Of a DNA stretch of 64,000 bases, positions 21,712-30,242 are shown piece by piece. Source of the stretch: Rouxiella badensis (lineage in GTDB: Bacteria > Pseudomonadota > Gammaproteobacteria > Enterobacterales > Enterobacteriaceae). The notes under the pieces are model-generated. The model was not told the origin of the DNA, ran no database searches, and saw only the letters and a list, made by a program, of their open reading frames with translations. Numbering within the stretch: the stretch's first letter is position 1; each line of letters starts with the position of its first letter. The DNA lies in contig NZ_MRWE01000002.1 in NCBI RefSeq assembly GCF_002093665.1, positions 124,001 through 188,000 of the forward strand, in the 5' to 3' direction. The translations under genes and the position numbers were made by a program.

Positions 21712-22220
21712 CCACGCGTGCTTTTATCGTTGAAATGAAAGACCTGATTGCAGGCATCGACCATGCCTTGATTACCCGCGTTGGTGCACTGACGGGACCA
21801 GTCAATGCTGCCGTCGAGGGTGTTGATAACCGGTGTCATGACCACCGTCAGGCCGCTTAACGCCTGCTGGCCGGTGAGCGTTATCTCGCCGGACTTAACC
21901 TGGACTGCGCTGACGTAGCGTGAGGTCTTGGTTAACGGAATACTGGATACGCCGTTGTTGCAGGGTGCCAGTTCGCCTAAGTCGATGCTGCAAAGCTCGC
22001 TGGCCGTCTTGTAAGGCACCATGGTTTGCAGCATGTCGGTGAGCGCCGCTTTTTGGGTATAGGACTGATAGGCGGGGATACCGATACCGCTGAGAATGCC
22101 AATAATACCGATCACCACCATCAGTTCTATTAGCGAAAAACCCTGCTGCAGTTGCAATGAGGCTTTAAGGCCGTGGTCGTTATGTGCCGTTGGGACCGGG
22201 GTAAAAATGACAGATTGCAT
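21708..22220 (-). CDS. ppdD: Major type IV prepilin PpdD
   Basis: Pilin subunit exported to the inner membrane and cut by prepilin peptidase. The mature N-terminus FSLIELMVVIGIIGILSGIG has the required Glu at +5 and the hydrophobic spine, after a Gly at -1. The ATG at 22220 (GGAGAG upstream) gives 170 residues with a leader of 27 residues, much longer than the 6 in E. coli PpdD (146 residues). A TTG that would leave only six leader residues has no ribosome binding site. Two pairs of cysteines in the globular part (ELCSIDLGELAPC; QC...DAC) could form disulfides. First gene of ppdD-hofB-hofC. Confidence 0.92.
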   Translation of the reverse strand: MQSVIFTPVPTAHNDHGLKASLQLQQGFSLIELMVVIGIIGILSGIGIPAYQSYTQKAALTDMLQTMVPYKTASELCSIDLGELAPCNNGVSSIPLTKTSRYVSAVQVKSGEITLTGQQALSGLTVVMTPVINTLDGSIDWSRQCTNAGNQGMVDACNQVFHFNDKSTRG

Positions 22221-22421
22221 GAAACTCTCCATTCCCTGAAGGGATGTCAGCGTTGAAAGAGCGCTCAAGCTAACTGGCACCCATGCCGGAAACCAGCGAC
22301 ACAAGGCCGTGCTTCGCGACGTCACGCAAAAAGAAAATGCAGAGAAGGAGGTGTTACAAAAAATGGGGAGACAGCTCGCAGATTGCCCCACGAAGAGGGC
22401 GAGGCAATCCGCCGTTGAGGC

Positions 22422-23402
<981 letters not shown>

Positions 23403-23408
23403 TCATTA

Positions 23409-23990
23409 ATGCAGTTAAAACAAGGCTGGATCGCTGAAGCCCGACGGGTGATTTCTCCACATTTCGATCTTCGCCCCGAGGACGAGATCCCCTCGTTGCT
23501 GGTTATTCATAATATCAGCCTGCCGCCCGGAAAATTTGGCGGACCCTATATTGACCAACTTTTTACCGGCACGCTTAATCCTGCCGAAGATCCGTTTTTC
23601 GAACAGATTTATCAGCTTCGCGTTGCCGCCCACTGTTTAATCCGCCGCGACGGTGAAATTGTGCAATACGTGCCTTTTGACAAACGGGCTTGGCATGCTG
23701 GCGTCTCTGTGTGGCAGGGGCGGGAGCGCTGCAATGACTTCTCTATCGGCATCGAACTGGAAGGAACGGATTTCGAGCCGTTTACCGACGCGCAATACCA
23801 GAGTTTACTTCGAGTTACCGATTTGATACTAAAGCACTATCCTGTCGATTTACAGCACATCACCGGGCACAGTGATATTGCGCCAGGACGCAAAACCGAT
23901 CCCGGTCCGTATTTTGACTGGCAGAGATATCTCGATGCAGTGCGGGAGCAGGCAGCGAGTGATACATCAAAAGAGAGCCACCCCTCATGA
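23409..23990 (+). CDS. ampD: 1,6-anhydro-N-acetylmuramyl-L-alanine amidase AmpD
   Basis: Cytoplasmic zinc amidase that cleaves peptides from anhydro-muropeptides during wall recycling, and so keeps AmpR-controlled beta-lactamase low. The ATG at 23409 is chosen because TGAGGT lies 6 bases upstream; an ATG four codons earlier overlaps it. The product has 193 residues (183 in E. coli). The zinc ligands fall at His34, His154 and Asp164, exactly the E. coli numbering, with Glu116 and Lys162 also kept. The C-terminal tail is about ten residues longer. The stop overlaps ampE (ATGA). Confidence 0.97.
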   Translation: MQLKQGWIAEARRVISPHFDLRPEDEIPSLLVIHNISLPPGKFGGPYIDQLFTGTLNPAEDPFFEQIYQLRVAAHCLIRRDGEIVQYVPFDKRAWHAGVSVWQGRERCNDFSIGIELEGTDFEPFTDAQYQSLLRVTDLILKHYPVDLQHITGHSDIAPGRKTDPGPYFDWQRYLDAVREQAASDTSKESHPS

Positions 23991-24841
23991 CGTTAATTAC
24001 TTTGTTGCTGGTTTTAGCCTGGGAACGTTTGTTCAAGTTAGGCGAGCATTGGCAACTCGACCACCGCTTCGAGGTGATTTATCGCCGCGGTCGCGCCGCC
24101 TCGTTAACTAAAACGCTGGCAATTTTTATCCTCTGGATGGCCGTCATCTGGGGAATTCTGCGTCTGGTTCATGGCCTGTTCTTTGGCGTGCCGTCGCTGG
24201 TGTTGTGGGTGGTTATCTGCCTGCTGTGCATTGGGGCAGGGCTTAAGCGTAAGCATTATCGCGCCTACCTCAAGTCTGCGCGACAGGGGGACGTTAACGC
24301 CTGTTCCGAAATGGCCGAAGAGCTTGCGCTTATCCACGGTTTGCCGGTGGACTGCTCGGAAGATCTGCGGCTGCGTGAGTTGCAGAATGCGCTTATCTGG
24401 ATCAACTTCCGCTATTATCTCGCACCGATGTTCTGGTTCGTAGTGTGCGGACCTTACGGCCCAGTAGCTCTGGCGGGTTATGCGGTGCTACGTGGGTATC
24501 AAAGCTGGCTGGCGCGTAACACGACGCCGCTTAAGCGCAGTCAGTCGGGCGTTGACAGTATTCTGCACGTGCTGGACTGGATTCCGGTACGTTTGGCGGG
24601 CGTGGCCTATGCCCTGATTGGCCACGGTGAGAAAGCGTTGCCGGCGTGGTTTGCATCACTCGGCGATATTCATAGCTCGCAGTACCAGGTACTGACGCGC
24701 CTCGCACAGTTTTCACTGGCGCGAGACCCGCATCTTGATCCGGTGCAGACCCCGCGCGCTGCGGTTTCGATGGCGCGTAAAGTCACCATCATCATTCTGA
24801 TTGTTGTGGCGCTGCTGACTATCTACGGCACCCTGGTTTAA
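23987..24841 (+). CDS. ampE: Membrane protein AmpE
   Basis: Inner-membrane protein of 284 residues (same as E. coli), cotranscribed with ampD; proposed as a sensor in beta-lactamase induction, though its activity is unproven. It starts [22 protein letters not shown] and has about four hydrophobic segments, including one near the C-terminus ([19 protein letters not shown]). The segment [31 protein letters not shown] is the most family-typical part. The stop is one base away from the stop of the convergent GH43 gene, with no visible terminator between them. Confidence 0.96.
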   Translation: MTLITLLLVLAWERLFKLGEHWQLDHRFEVIYRRGRAASLTKTLAIFILWMAVIWGILRLVHGLFFGVPSLVLWVVICLLCIGAGLKRKHYRAYLKSARQGDVNACSEMAEELALIHGLPVDCSEDLRLRELQNALIWINFRYYLAPMFWFVVCGPYGPVALAGYAVLRGYQSWLARNTTPLKRSQSGVDSILHVLDWIPVRLAGVAYALIGHGEKALPAWFASLGDIHSSQYQVLTRLAQFSLARDPHLDPVQTPRAAVSMARKVTIIILIVVALLTIYGTLV

Positions 24842-24842
24842 T

Positions 24843-25805
24843 TTAAATTTCGCGGTTGTCTGCGGGAGGTTCTCCTAATACCGGCATGCCGTCGTCGTCC
24901 CAATCTATGGTCTTCAACCGCGTATGGCGGTTGGGATCATACAGCGGATCGCCCTCAATCTCCGCGTAGTTCCTCGCGTGATAAACCAGTACGTCCTCGC
25001 CTTTTTCATTCTGAGTAAAGCTGTTGTGCCCAGGCCCAAACTGTCGATTATCGGCATGGGTACGAAATACCGGTTTCTCCGATTTATGCCACTGTGACGG
25101 GTCAGTGATATCGCTTTCGAGGTCGGCCCAGAGCAGGCCAATACAATAATTCTCGTCGGTTGCGCTCGCAGAATAGGTGATGAAAATCTTGTCATAACCC
25201 TCGATGACCGAAGGACCCTCATTGACTTTAAAGCCGATGATTTCCCAGGGAAGTTCGGGTTTGCTGAGCATCACCGGAGCAGACTTGAGGGTCCACGGGT
25301 TGCTCATCTCGGCCAGGTAAAGATTTGAATTGCCGTCAATTGCGGGGTCTTTTTGTGCCCACAGATAGTAACTTTTTCCTGCGTGAGTAAAGTGGGTGGC
25401 GTCCAGCGAAAAGCTGTCGATTGGCGTCGCGACGCGGCCTTTTTCCTGCCATTTGCCGCTCAGTGGATCGGCATCTGAGCACTCGAGTACAAACATACGA
25501 TGCTGAAACAGCCCGTTGACGATTTTTTCAGACGGCGCTGCGGCAAAATAGATGTACCAATTGCCGTTGATGTAGTGCAGCTCGGGTGCCCAGATAAGGG
25601 CACTCATCGGCCCGCCGCCGTGTTTACGCCAGACAACGCGCGGACGCGCTTCCGCCAGCCCTTCGAGGGTGGCCGAGCGGCGTATTTCGAGCCGGTCATA
25701 TTCCGGCACGGAGGCAATAAAATAGTAATGCCCGTCGGTATGTCGCCAGATATGTGGGTCAGCGCGCTGGGTGATAAAGGGGTTCGGATAAACAGTCTTA
25801 CTCAT
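24843..25805 (-). CDS. Glycoside hydrolase family 43 protein (likely arabinosidase or xylosidase)
   Basis: A 320-residue five-bladed beta-propeller enzyme without a signal peptide, so cytoplasmic. The three GH43 acidic residues can be placed: Asp16 in RADPHIWRH (general base), Asp135 in SFSLDATHFTH (pKa modulator) and Glu196 in VNEGPSVIEG (general acid). Tryptophan-rich segments WAPELHYINGNWYIYF and YYLWAQKDP fit the substrate cleft. GH43 members mainly release L-arabinose or D-xylose from short oligosaccharides; the exact substrate cannot be read. The start at 25805 overlaps the upstream transporter gene by 8 bases, so the two are coupled. The pair is absent from this locus in E. coli. Confidence 0.88.
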   Translation of the reverse strand: MSKTVYPNPFITQRADPHIWRHTDGHYYFIASVPEYDRLEIRRSATLEGLAEARPRVVWRKHGGGPMSALIWAPELHYINGNWYIYFAAAPSEKIVNGLFQHRMFVLECSDADPLSGKWQEKGRVATPIDSFSLDATHFTHAGKSYYLWAQKDPAIDGNSNLYLAEMSNPWTLKSAPVMLSKPELPWEIIGFKVNEGPSVIEGYDKIFITYSASATDENYCIGLLWADLESDITDPSQWHKSEKPVFRTHADNRQFGPGHNSFTQNEKGEDVLVYHARNYAEIEGDPLYDPNRHTRLKTIDWDDDGMPVLGEPPADNREI

Positions 25806-27249
25806 GCTTGGGCTCCTTGCTGGCAAAGGCCGGTCGCTCGGTTTCACCCTGTTTTTCCCCGGGGTAACCCTTAAGCTCGCTGCCTTTGTTGAGTTCAGAA
25901 AAGTTGCGGCGACGAATCTCCAAATCGGCCTGAATCGTTTTCATTAGCTCACGGTCGACCTTCAGTAGTCTGACTACGCCTGCGGTCATCAGATAACCCA
26001 CGCCCGGAATAACGGTGAACAACAGCACGATACCGTTTAGCGCGTGCGGAGTCTGTGACGCGGCACCCGCCTGATAGCCATAAATTGACAGCAAGAATCC
26101 CACCATCGCACCCGCAACCGCCAGCCCACATTTCAGGAAGAACAGGTTACCTGAGAAACTAATGCCGGTGCTGCGTTTACCGGTCTTCCATTCGCCGTAG
26201 TCGTCCACGTCGGCCATCAGCGACCAGTGGAGCGGGGAAGGCAGCTGGTGGAGGATATTTAGCAAGAAGTAGGCCACCAGAATCAGCACCGTCATGTGCG
26301 GGTCGAGGAAATAAAAACCGCAGGAGAACAGCGTCAGAATAATGTTGGTCCAGAAGAAAACCTTAAGCTTGCAGAATTTGTCGGTCAGCGGCTTGGCGAG
26401 TGCGCTGCCAATCATCATGCCAATCACGCCAAGGCTGATAAACAGGCTGGCAAAGGAGGTTGATTTCTCCATCACCCAGGTGACGTAATACATCGTGGCC
26501 GCCATGCGAATGAAGCCGGGACAAACGTTGCAGAAGGTCAGCAACAGAATGCGCACCCATTGGTCGTTCTTCCAGACGTCTTTTAAGTCGCTCTTTAATG
26601 CGTGTTTTGTCGGTACGGCGGGCTGGATCCTCTCTTTTACCGAGCTAAAGCAGAACAGGAACATCACCAACGCGATGAAAGCCATGACTGCGATGGACAT
26701 TTGATAGCCCCGCGCCTTGTCCGCCCCGCCAAACCACTGTGCCATCGGTAATAAAGAAGAGGAAAGAATCAGGGTCGCGATGCCCACCATAAAGAAGCGA
26801 TAAGACTGACAGGAGACGCGCTCTTGAGGATCTGCCGTGATCACTCCGCCGAGAGAACAGTAAGGAATATTGATGGCGGTATAGGTCAGCGACATCAGGA
26901 AATAAGTGACGAAGGCATAGATTACCTTGTTGGAGTAACTCCAGTCCGGCGTGGAAAACATCAGTATGCTGAAGAGCGCGAAGGGCAGGGAAATCCACAG
27001 CAGGTAAGGGCGGAAGCGTCCCCATCGGCTTTGGGTTCTGTCGGCAATCGCACCCATTATAGGGTCACTGACGGCGTCAACCACGCGGATGGAAAGCAGC
27101 ATGACGCCCACCAGCGCAGGCGCAAGCCCGAATACATCGGTATAAAAGTAGCTCAGGAAAAGGGTGATCGTACCCCAAATCATGTTGCACCCCGCATCCC
27201 CCATGCCGTATGCAACTTTCTCTTTAAACGACAGCGCGCCTTGCCTCAT
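25798..27249 (-). CDS. GPH-family sugar:cation symporter (MelB/XynP/YagG-like)
   Basis: Inner-membrane transporter of 483 residues with about twelve hydrophobic segments. The family motif appears near residue 60: RVVDAVSDPIMGAIADRT followed by WGRFRPYLLW, with an N-terminal FKEKVAYGMGDAGCN, both typical of glycoside-pentoside-hexuronide symporters. The ATG at 27249 has GGAG upstream; a TTG eight codons earlier is less likely. It is coupled to the GH43 gene downstream, so the likely cargo is a short arabino- or xylo-oligosaccharide imported intact and cut inside. The C-terminus is long, hydrophilic and charged. Confidence 0.87.
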   Translation of the reverse strand: MRQGALSFKEKVAYGMGDAGCNMIWGTITLFLSYFYTDVFGLAPALVGVMLLSIRVVDAVSDPIMGAIADRTQSRWGRFRPYLLWISLPFALFSILMFSTPDWSYSNKVIYAFVTYFLMSLTYTAINIPYCSLGGVITADPQERVSCQSYRFFMVGIATLILSSSLLPMAQWFGGADKARGYQMSIAVMAFIALVMFLFCFSSVKERIQPAVPTKHALKSDLKDVWKNDQWVRILLLTFCNVCPGFIRMAATMYYVTWVMEKSTSFASLFISLGVIGMMIGSALAKPLTDKFCKLKVFFWTNIILTLFSCGFYFLDPHMTVLILVAYFLLNILHQLPSPLHWSLMADVDDYGEWKTGKRSTGISFSGNLFFLKCGLAVAGAMVGFLLSIYGYQAGAASQTPHALNGIVLLFTVIPGVGYLMTAGVVRLLKVDRELMKTIQADLEIRRRNFSELNKGSELKGYPGEKQGETERPAFASKEPKHE

Positions 27250-27410
27250 GGACTCTCTCCAAAACGGGATCAAACGACAATAAGTGTCTGAAGTATTGAC
27301 CCAGGTTATGAATTCCCGTCAGGAGATAAGGGTTATAGAGATGGACAAATTGGTTAGAAAAATGAAAGTGTGAGCCAGACTGCACTTCGCTGCTGCGCCA
27401 ATTTAGCGGC

Positions 27411-27438
27411 ATAAAAAACCCGGCGCGGTGGCCGGGTT
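27411..27438 (-). terminator. Rho-independent terminator of aroP
   Basis: AACCCGGC (27417-27424) and GCCGGGTT (27431-27438) form a perfect 8-bp stem around a 6-base loop. Reading on the minus strand, the stem is followed by a run of six T. It lies 25 bases after the aroP stop and insulates the GPH-GH43 operon. Confidence 0.88.
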
Positions 27439-27463
27439 GAATGTCACAGACTCAGAGAGTGGC

Positions 27464-28840
27464 TTACTTACTGACAATGCCTGCGGTATTGCTGTTCTTG
27501 CCTCTGAGCCTATAGCTGATGCCCAGAATGATCAGCCATACCGGGATCAGAATGACCGAAATCTGGATGCCGGGCGTCAGGTACATAATCACCAGAATAC
27601 CGGCCAGGAACAGCAGGCAAACGTAGTTACCCAACGGGTAAAGCAACGCTTTGAATTTCGGCGTGACCCCTTCACGCGTTTTGGCCTCACGGAACTTCAG
27701 GTGCGCCAGACTGATCATCGCCCAGTTAATCACCAGTGCAGAAACCACCAGGGACATGAGGATTTCAAAGGCCTCACCCGGCATCACGTAGTTAATCACC
27801 ACGCAAAGCGCCGTTGCCAGTGCCGAAACGCCGATAGCGACATAAGGCACGCCGCGACGGTCAACCTTGAGCAGCGACTTAGGACCGTTACCCTGTTTAG
27901 CAAGACCAAAAAGCATGCGGCTGTTGCTGTACACGCAGCTGTTGTAGACCGACAGCGCGGCGATAAGCACGACGGCGTTCAGCAGCGTAGCGACCAGCTT
28001 ACTGTCCAGGGCATTAAAGATAAGCACGAACGGGCTGCCGCCTTCGACAACTTTGCCCCATGGGTAAAGTGACAGCAGCACGGCCAGCGAGCCGATATAG
28101 AAAATCAGGATACGGTAGATAACCTGATTGGTGGCCTTAGGAATGCTCTTTTCCGGGTTGTCGGCTTCGGCTGCGGTAATGCCCACTAGCTCAAGTCCAC
28201 CGAAGGAGAACATGATAACCGCCATTGCCATCACCAGTCCCTTGATGCCATTCGGGAAGAATCCACCCTGCGCCCAAAGGTTGGTGACTGACGCCTCTGG
28301 CCCGCCGTGGCCGCTGGCCAACAGCCACGCGCCGAAGACAATCATCCCCACGATCGCGACCACTTTAACCAGCGAGAGCCAGAACTCCATTTCGCCGTAA
28401 ATTTTTACGTTGGTCAGGTTGATGGCGTTGATGAGCACGAAGAACACCAGAGCAGAGACCCAGGTCGGGATCTCAGGCCACCAGTACTGCACGTAGATAC
28501 CAACGGCGGTCAGCTCTGCCATCGCCACCAGAACGTATAAAACCCAATAATTCCAGCCTGACGCGAAGCCGGCGAAATTGCCCCAATATTTGTAGGCGAA
28601 GTGACTGAATGAACCTGCAACAGGTTCTTCAACTACCATTTCTCCCAATTGGCGCATGATCAGAAATGCTATCAACCCGCCGATAGCGTAACCGAGCAGA
28701 ACGGAAGGTCCTGCCATTTTTATCGTTTGGGCGATCCCCAGAAAAAGCCCGGTGCCAATTGCGCCACCTAAAGCGATCAGCTGAATGTGGCGGTTTTTCA
28801 ATCCACGCTTCAGTTCTTCGCCATGCTGCCTATCACTCAT
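27464..28840 (-). CDS. aroP: Aromatic amino acid permease AroP
   Basis: Proton-coupled inner-membrane importer of Phe, Tyr and Trp from the APC amino acid permease family. It has 458 residues and twelve hydrophobic segments. The N-terminal signature HGEELKRGLKNRHIQLIALGGAIGTGLFLG and the segments FLIMRQLGEMVVEEPVAGSF and FSFGGLELVGITAAEADNPE match AroP; PheP is a close paralogue, but the position next to pdhR and the HGE(E/Q)LKRGL start favour AroP. Two TyrR boxes lie 54 to 94 bases upstream of the ATG, so repression by TyrR is expected. Confidence 0.95.
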   Translation of the reverse strand: MSDRQHGEELKRGLKNRHIQLIALGGAIGTGLFLGIAQTIKMAGPSVLLGYAIGGLIAFLIMRQLGEMVVEEPVAGSFSHFAYKYWGNFAGFASGWNYWVLYVLVAMAELTAVGIYVQYWWPEIPTWVSALVFFVLINAINLTNVKIYGEMEFWLSLVKVVAIVGMIVFGAWLLASGHGGPEASVTNLWAQGGFFPNGIKGLVMAMAVIMFSFGGLELVGITAAEADNPEKSIPKATNQVIYRILIFYIGSLAVLLSLYPWGKVVEGGSPFVLIFNALDSKLVATLLNAVVLIAALSVYNSCVYSNSRMLFGLAKQGNGPKSLLKVDRRGVPYVAIGVSALATALCVVINYVMPGEAFEILMSLVVSALVINWAMISLAHLKFREAKTREGVTPKFKALLYPLGNYVCLLFLAGILVIMYLTPGIQISVILIPVWLIILGISYRLRGKNSNTAGIVSK

Positions 28841-28893
28841 TTCCCGATCCTCTGTCGTAAGGGAAAAGTTAAAATTCGGCTTAAAACAGATGC

Positions 28894-28934
28894 TGTAAGC
28901 CGAAGATTACATGTTTTGTATCTAATTATTTACG
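28894..28934 (-). promoter_or_regulatory. Tandem TyrR boxes upstream of aroP
   Basis: Two matches to the TyrR consensus TGTAAA-N6-TTTACA lie side by side. The first, TGTAAG-N6-ATTACA (28894-28911), differs by two bases and is likely a strong box. The second, TGTATC-N6-TTTACG (28917-28934), keeps the essential G and C spaced by 14 and is likely weak. Their centres are 23 bp apart, the strong/weak spacing known for TyrR-controlled genes. The stretch 28841-29262 has no gene; it holds these boxes and the pdhR control sites. Confidence 0.8.
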
Positions 28935-29071
28935 GCTGCAATGCGGCAAAAAATCAGCATGAACTACCGTTCGGCCAAGAATAGTGTTATGCGAAAAAGT
29001 TTGCACCTGCTTTATTGAATTAGCGCCTAAGAAACGCGCAAACCGATCAAAAAATTGCCTCTTAAGAGCAA

Positions 29072-29091
29072 AATGTGATCCAGGGCACGTT
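29072..29091. promoter_or_regulatory. Possible CRP site upstream of pdhR
   Basis: TGTGA (29074-29078), six bases, then GCACG (29085-29089). The left half is perfect; the right half matches TCACA weakly. It lies about 170 bases before pdhR. This is a weak call, supported mainly by known CRP control of the pdh operon in E. coli. Confidence 0.35.
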
Positions 29092-29202
29092 TAAAAAAGA
29101 AATGCTAAATATTTGTTAAAATGTGCGGGATAAGCCGTTTTAAGACCGGCCCGATATGGACACCAGAGGAATACTTTGTTACTTTACGGCCACGTTTTTT
29201 AA

Positions 29203-29217
29203 ATTGGTATTACCAAT
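29203..29217 (+). promoter_or_regulatory. PdhR operator
   Basis: A perfect palindrome ATTGGTATTACCAAT matches the PdhR consensus ATTGGTNNNACCAAT. It lies 45 bases before pdhR, just after a possible promoter (TTGTTA at 29176, TTAAAT at 29199, 17 bases apart). Binding there would block transcription until pyruvate releases PdhR, giving autoregulation of pdhR-aceEF-lpd. Confidence 0.92.
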
Positions 29218-29262
29218 TTACTCCGAGCTCGTCACAGACCGAAAAGGCAGATAAACGTCCCT

Positions 29263-30033
29263 ATGGCCTACAGTAAAATACGACAGCCGAAGTTATCTGA
29301 CGCGATTGAGAAGCAGTTGGAATCTCTGATCCTTGAGGGCACACTGCGTCCTGGTGAAAAACTTTTGCCCGAACGCGAGTTGGCGAAGCAGTTTGAGGTT
29401 TCGAGACCTTCTCTCAGAGAAGCTATCCAGCGTCTTGAAGGCAAAGGGCTCCTGTTGCGTCGTCAGGGCGGTGGCACATTCGTCCAGAGCAACCTCTGGC
29501 AAAGCTTTAGCGACCCTCTTGCAGAATTACTCTCAGACCATCCTGAATCGCAGTTCGATCTCCTTGAAACCCGTCACGCACTCGAAGGTATTGCCGCATA
29601 TTATGCCGCACTGCGAGGGACGGAAGAAGATTTAGAGCGCATTCGTGACTGTCACGTAGTGATTCAGACGGCACAGGACAGCGGCGATCTCGACGCAGAA
29701 GCCGATGCCGTTATGCAGTACCAAGTGGCTGTAACAGAAGCCACGCACAATGTGGTGCTGCTGCATTTGCTGCGATGCATGGGACCGATGCTCGAGAAAA
29801 ACGTCCGACAGAATTTTGAATTGCTTTACTCGCGCCGCGAAATGCTGGCGATGGTGAGCAACCACCGCGCCGGTATATTTGCGGCGATTGTTGCGCGGGA
29901 GCCTGAGAAAGCCCGTGAAGCATCGCACCGTCACTTGGCGTTTATTGAGGAAGTTTTGCTGGATCTGAGCAGGGAGCACAGTCGTCGTGATCGTTCACTA
30001 CGTCGACTCCAGCAACGTAAAGAAGAAAATTAA
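29263..30033 (+). CDS. pdhR: Pyruvate-responsive transcriptional repressor PdhR
   Basis: GntR-family (FadR subfamily) regulator of 256 residues. An N-terminal winged helix-turn-helix ([35 protein letters not shown]) is followed by a wing with RRQGGGTFV, and a C-terminal helical FCD domain that senses pyruvate. The polar, arginine-rich C-terminal tail resembles E. coli PdhR (254 residues). Its own operator lies immediately upstream. It is the first gene of the pyruvate dehydrogenase operon, with a 209-base leader before aceE. Confidence 0.97.
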   Translation: MAYSKIRQPKLSDAIEKQLESLILEGTLRPGEKLLPERELAKQFEVSRPSLREAIQRLEGKGLLLRRQGGGTFVQSNLWQSFSDPLAELLSDHPESQFDLLETRHALEGIAAYYAALRGTEEDLERIRDCHVVIQTAQDSGDLDAEADAVMQYQVAVTEATHNVVLLHLLRCMGPMLEKNVRQNFELLYSRREMLAMVSNHRAGIFAAIVAREPEKAREASHRHLAFIEEVLLDLSREHSRRDRSLRRLQQRKEEN

Positions 30034-30141
30034 ACTCTGGGTAATCCTGGCTGTCTGCATACCCATGCCCGAGGTTTGGGCTCCGAGAATAATTTTGGAA
30101 GCTTTTATGCTCTCCCGTGGGAGCGGAAACTAAACTGACGG

Positions 30142-30199
30142 GCCTGTCTTCGTGCGTTTTTTGCACCAGGGCGTTGCAAGAGAGCGCAGGAAGACAGGC
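30142..30199 (+). other. Long hairpin in the aceE leader
   Basis: GCCTGTCTTC (30142-30151) is the perfect inverse of GAAGACAGGC (30190-30199). After one G-G mismatch the pairing continues with TGCG against CGCA, giving a 14-bp stem. The arms enclose a second small hairpin, GTGC...GCAC, with a T-rich loop. It lies in the pdhR-aceE gap, 43 bases before the aceE ATG, with no U-tract after the outer stem. It may be a processing or translation element; its function is not known. Confidence 0.6.
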
Positions 30200-30242
30200 T
30201 CCAGATAAACCAACGTATTAGAGACAGATAAGGAAAAGCACC

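Noticed and set aside
20938-21738. A 266-codon plus-strand open frame opposite hofB
   Set aside because: Fully antisense to the conserved ATPase core of hofB; the sequence is Arg/His-rich, as expected from a shadow frame.
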